A stretch of DNA of 6,295 nt. Origin: Pseudomonadota bacterium (GTDB lineage: Bacteria > Pseudomonadota > Alphaproteobacteria > Acetobacterales > Acetobacteraceae). The notes beneath the pieces are model-generated. The model had not been told where the DNA came from. It saw nothing but the letters and a program-made list of their open reading frames with translations, and searched no databases. This document shows, piece after piece, positions 5,895 to 6,295 of this stretch. The number at the start of each line of letters is the position of its first letter. Position 1 is the stretch's first letter. The stretch is taken from assembly GCA_021845835.1 (NCBI GenBank), contig JAJZVE010000288.1, positions 1-6,295 of the forward strand, read 5' to 3'. A program made the translations under genes and the position numbers.

Positions 5895-5914
5895 CTCGAA
5901 GGATCGAGCATCCT
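5895..5914 (+). promoter_or_regulatory. Two mutually exclusive mini-hairpins over the DUF411 ribosome binding site
   Basis: The likely ribosome binding site GAAGGA (5898-5903) lies 11 bases before ATG 5915. CTCGA (5895-5899) can pair with TCGAG (5904-5908), leaving AGGA exposed in a 4-base loop. Alternatively AGGAT (5900-5904) can pair with ATCCT (5910-5914), hiding the site right up to the start codon. The two stems share bases and cannot coexist. Each is only 5 pairs, so chance is possible. Confidence 0.3.
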
Positions 5915-6295
5915 ATGGACATCGCAAGGCATGCCGTGACGCGGCGGAGTGCGCTCCGGCGCGCGCTCGCGGCAGCCGCCGCGGCTTTGGCAGGCGGCTG
6001 GCTCCCGGACGCGACCGTCCGCGCGGCGGCGCTGCCGCCGGTGACGGTGTGGAAGGACCCGAACTGCGGCTGCTGCGAAGGCTGGGTCGGGCACATGCGC
6101 CGCACCGGCTTTTACGTCACCGTCATCGCCAGCGACGACATGACGGCGGTCAGGCAGGCACACGGCGTGCCGGACGCGCTGCAGTCCTGCCACACCGCCG
6201 CCGTCGGCGGCTACGTCGTCGAAGGTCACGTGCCCGCCGCCGACGTGGCGCGACTGCTGGCCGAGCGGCCGTCGGCCAGGGGGCTGGCCGTGCCA
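5915..6295 (+). CDS. DUF411 family metal-binding protein with Tat-like signal (3' partial)
   Basis: 127 residues are present and the frame runs off the window. Members are usually about 140-160 residues, so only the C-terminal tail is missing. Seen: an N-terminal twin-arginine-like signal TRRSALRR (9-16) followed by a hydrophobic Ala-rich stretch, with likely cleavage after the Ala run at 37-39; then VTVWKDPNCGCCEGWV (43-58) with Cys51, Cys53 and Cys54; LQSCHTAAVGGY (89-100) with Cys92-His93; and EGHVPAADVARLLAERP (103-119). These match the DUF411 pattern of a CGCC motif plus SCHT in a thioredoxin-like fold. The family is commonly found in copper and other metal resistance loci, and a periplasmic metal-binding role is expected but the precise function is not established. 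It lies 248 bases after the Cys/His-rich gene, on the same strand. Confidence 0.9.
   Translation, partial: MDIARHAVTRRSALRRALAAAAAALAGGWLPDATVRAAALPPVTVWKDPNCGCCEGWVGHMRRTGFYVTVIASDDMTAVRQAHGVPDALQSCHTAAVGGYVVEGHVPAADVARLLAERPSARGLAVP

Noticed and set aside
5823..5939. 38-codon Arg-rich ORF overlapping the DUF411 start
   Set aside because: No good ribosome binding site, extreme Arg composition, and it runs out of frame into the DUF411 gene.
5013..6105. Long - strand open frames (5013-5894 and 5338-6105) opposite the metal genes
   Set aside because: Arg/Ala/Gly-rich shadows. The + strand frames carry a signal sequence, clustered Cys/His residues and a clear DUF411 match.

Overview
The window comes from a GC-rich proteobacterium. 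Codons strongly favour G or C in the third position, start sites carry GA-rich Shine-Dalgarno sequences, and the acetoin-dehydrogenase-type genes resemble those of Proteobacteria. An alpha- or betaproteobacterium is most likely, but nothing in the sequence settles the class. All supported genes lie on the + strand.

Layout. (1) Positions 2-766 hold the 3' half of an aldehyde dehydrogenase of the vanillin/salicylaldehyde dehydrogenase type, cut by the window edge. (2) Positions 767-1110 are a non-coding leader with two potential stem structures and a possible 39-codon leader ORF whose stop codon touches the next gene's ribosome binding site. (3) Positions 1111-5106 are a compact unidirectional cluster: a classical short-chain dehydrogenase/reductase (SDR), then acoA and acoB (the alpha and beta subunits of the thiamine-diphosphate E1 component) and acoC (an E2 component with an N-terminal lipoyl domain fused to an alpha/beta-hydrolase domain). 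(4) From 5107 on the content changes. There is a small secreted Cys/His/Met-rich protein (5274-5666), a 248-base gap with a nested inverted repeat, and the start of a DUF411 family protein (5915 to the window end) with a twin-arginine-like signal and a CGCC metal-binding motif. This pair looks like the edge of a copper or heavy-metal handling locus.

How the genes may work together. AcoA/AcoB/AcoC would cleave an acyloin (classically acetoin) with thiamine diphosphate and transfer the acetyl group through lipoate to CoA, giving acetyl-CoA and an aldehyde. The SDR could feed the pathway by oxidising a diol to the acyloin, and the aldehyde dehydrogenase could oxidise the released aldehyde. No E3 (lipoamide dehydrogenase), AcoX or AcoR regulator is visible, so E3 must come from elsewhere. 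The aldehyde dehydrogenase being of the aromatic-aldehyde type raises the possibility that the true substrate is not acetoin. I see no RNA genes, insertion sequences or CRISPR arrays. The most unusual points are the structured leader ahead of the SDR and the metal-binding pair with its RNA-structure candidates. None of these amounts to a clearly new system from sequence alone.
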